A stretch of DNA of 5,561 nt from Deltaproteobacteria bacterium. Lineage in GTDB: Bacteria; Desulfobacterota; Desulfuromonadia; Geobacterales; Pseudopelobacteraceae. A program made the position numbers and the translations under genes. Of this stretch, positions 4,823 to 5,561 are shown piece by piece. Positions within the stretch are counted from its first letter, which is position 1. Each line of letters starts with the position of its first letter. Location of the stretch: positions 1-5,561 of the forward strand of contig JACRCG010000066.1 of the NCBI GenBank assembly GCA_016219145.1, given 5' to 3'. Under the pieces are notes generated by a model. It made no database searches. It was not told where the DNA came from and was given only the letters and a program-made list of their open reading frames with translations.

Positions 4823-5561
4823 ATGAGAGCGAATGGTTTTCGATCGTTGCAACTGGTACTGATTTTATTAACAGCTGGATTCATCCTGTTTTCATCAGTC
4901 AACTCCTTTGCAGGGTCATCCGAGATTGACGCAGCATTCGGAACTGACAATGCTTTATCCTACTGGTCGGCAAATGGTAACGGTGGGGTAGTTGAATTTT
5001 ATTCCAGGGTCTGCCCCCCTAAAAAATGGAAGGATGGGAACTGTCAGAGTTGGAGCTATTCCTGGGCTGATATGAGTTCTGGTAACGATACATCGGCGGT
5101 TCCTTACAGTGACACTCCTCGTTTCAGGGTAACTCCTGACAATGGTTATCGCATCAAGTTCATCAAGTATGCCAGACGGACAGTAGGTTGGGGCGACAGT
5201 ATGTCCGGAGCAACATGGACCTCCATCTCGGTTTCTGACCCTGCAGCTGCAAACGACTTTACCCTTTCCAATATCCAGACTCAGGATAGAAAATATGTTC
5301 TGTGGGTCTGTTTTGAGTCGGTTGCAACGGATTATACTGTCACTGCCAGCGTGTTTCAAGATGCCAGTCCGACAGCCTGCCAGTCCAGCAGCTACATTAC
5401 CCAGATTGGCGCAGTCACCGGAAACAGCGTATATACCCTGAGTACAACCGTTACTTCGGGAGGAACTACAGCTGTAAAATTCACCTCAGGAACCGGATGT
5501 GAAGTTCAAGACGTACTCTTTAACGGTAATTCTGTTGGCGTACAGTCCAGCCCTTATACGA
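4823..5561 (+). CDS. Secreted cysteine-containing protein with divergent repeats; 3' end outside window
   Basis: Open reading frame from the ATG at 4823 through the last base, 246 residues visible, with AGGGGG just upstream (4812-4817). It begins with a clear signal peptide: basic start (Arg2, Arg7), hydrophobic core about 9-26, likely cleavage after SFA at residue 30. The mature part is rich in Ser, Thr, Gly, Asn and aromatic residues, as in beta-rich extracellular proteins. It contains five cysteines (64, 74, 163, 186, 226), suggesting disulfides formed after export. Segment 101-116 (FRVTPDNGYRIKFIKY) has the look of a divergent bacterial surface repeat (xVTPDxGYxI), and 218-233 repeats its pattern about 117 residues later. 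No transmembrane span after the signal peptide, and no catalytic motif I recognise. No terminator separates it from the gene before, so the two probably form one unit. It may be a large surface or pilus-associated protein; that is inferred from context and style, not from a recognised family. Confidence 0.85.
   Translation, partial: MRANGFRSLQLVLILLTAGFILFSSVNSFAGSSEIDAAFGTDNALSYWSANGNGGVVEFYSRVCPPKKWKDGNCQSWSYSWADMSSGNDTSAVPYSDTPRFRVTPDNGYRIKFIKYARRTVGWGDSMSGATWTSISVSDPAAANDFTLSNIQTQDRKYVLWVCFESVATDYTVTASVFQDASPTACQSSSYITQIGAVTGNSVYTLSTTVTSGGTTAVKFTSGTGCEVQDVLFNGNSVGVQSSPYT

Noticed and set aside
4955..5359. Minus-strand open frame of 134 codons near the right edge
   Set aside because: The + strand frame from 4823 has a ribosome binding site, a signal peptide and a consistent repeat pattern over the same bases; the minus frame has none of these.

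Overview
The window looks like a chromosomal segment from a Geobacter-type deltaproteobacterium (Desulfuromonadales/Geobacterales). This is an inference from gene content and style: moderately GC-rich coding, a prepilin peptidase followed by a sigma54-type two-component pair, a periplasmic thiol-disulfide protein with an apparent c-type heme motif, and secreted proteins typical of that group. All genes read on the + strand. There is no sign of rRNA, tRNA, CRISPR arrays, insertion sequences or phage genes.

Layout. Bases 1-279 are the 3' end of a prepilin peptidase (PilD family). Four bases later comes a membrane sensor histidine kinase (284-1780). Its stop codon overlaps the start of an NtrC-family sigma54-dependent response regulator (1777-3141) in an ATGA junction. 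A short 32-base gap leads to an exported DsbC/DsbG-like thioredoxin-fold protein (3174-3959). A strong rho-independent terminator (3993-4027) closes this first transcription unit.

Bases 3960-4220 are the only sizeable intergenic space. After the terminator they hold a well-formed candidate sigma54 (-24/-12) promoter at 4123-4138, with a small palindrome just past the predicted start site. This would drive a second unit: a 179-residue tail-anchored cytoplasmic protein with a degenerate J-domain-like N-terminus and a four-cysteine zinc ribbon (4221-4760), then a secreted, cysteine-containing protein with internal repeats (4823 to beyond the window edge).

Working model (inference). The peptidase processes prepilins at the inner membrane. 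The kinase/regulator pair beside it senses an envelope signal and activates sigma54 promoters, plausibly including the one at 4123-4138 in the same locus. The DsbC-like protein could shuffle disulfides in exported cysteine-containing proteins such as the one at the right edge. The window is therefore best read as the edge of a type IV pilus or surface-protein locus with its own sigma54 control. Most parts belong to known families. The less ordinary pieces are the heme-motif/DsbC combination, the HPD-less J-like zinc-ribbon membrane protein, the sigma54 promoter downstream of its likely activator, and a G9 tract exactly in the peptidase active-site motif.
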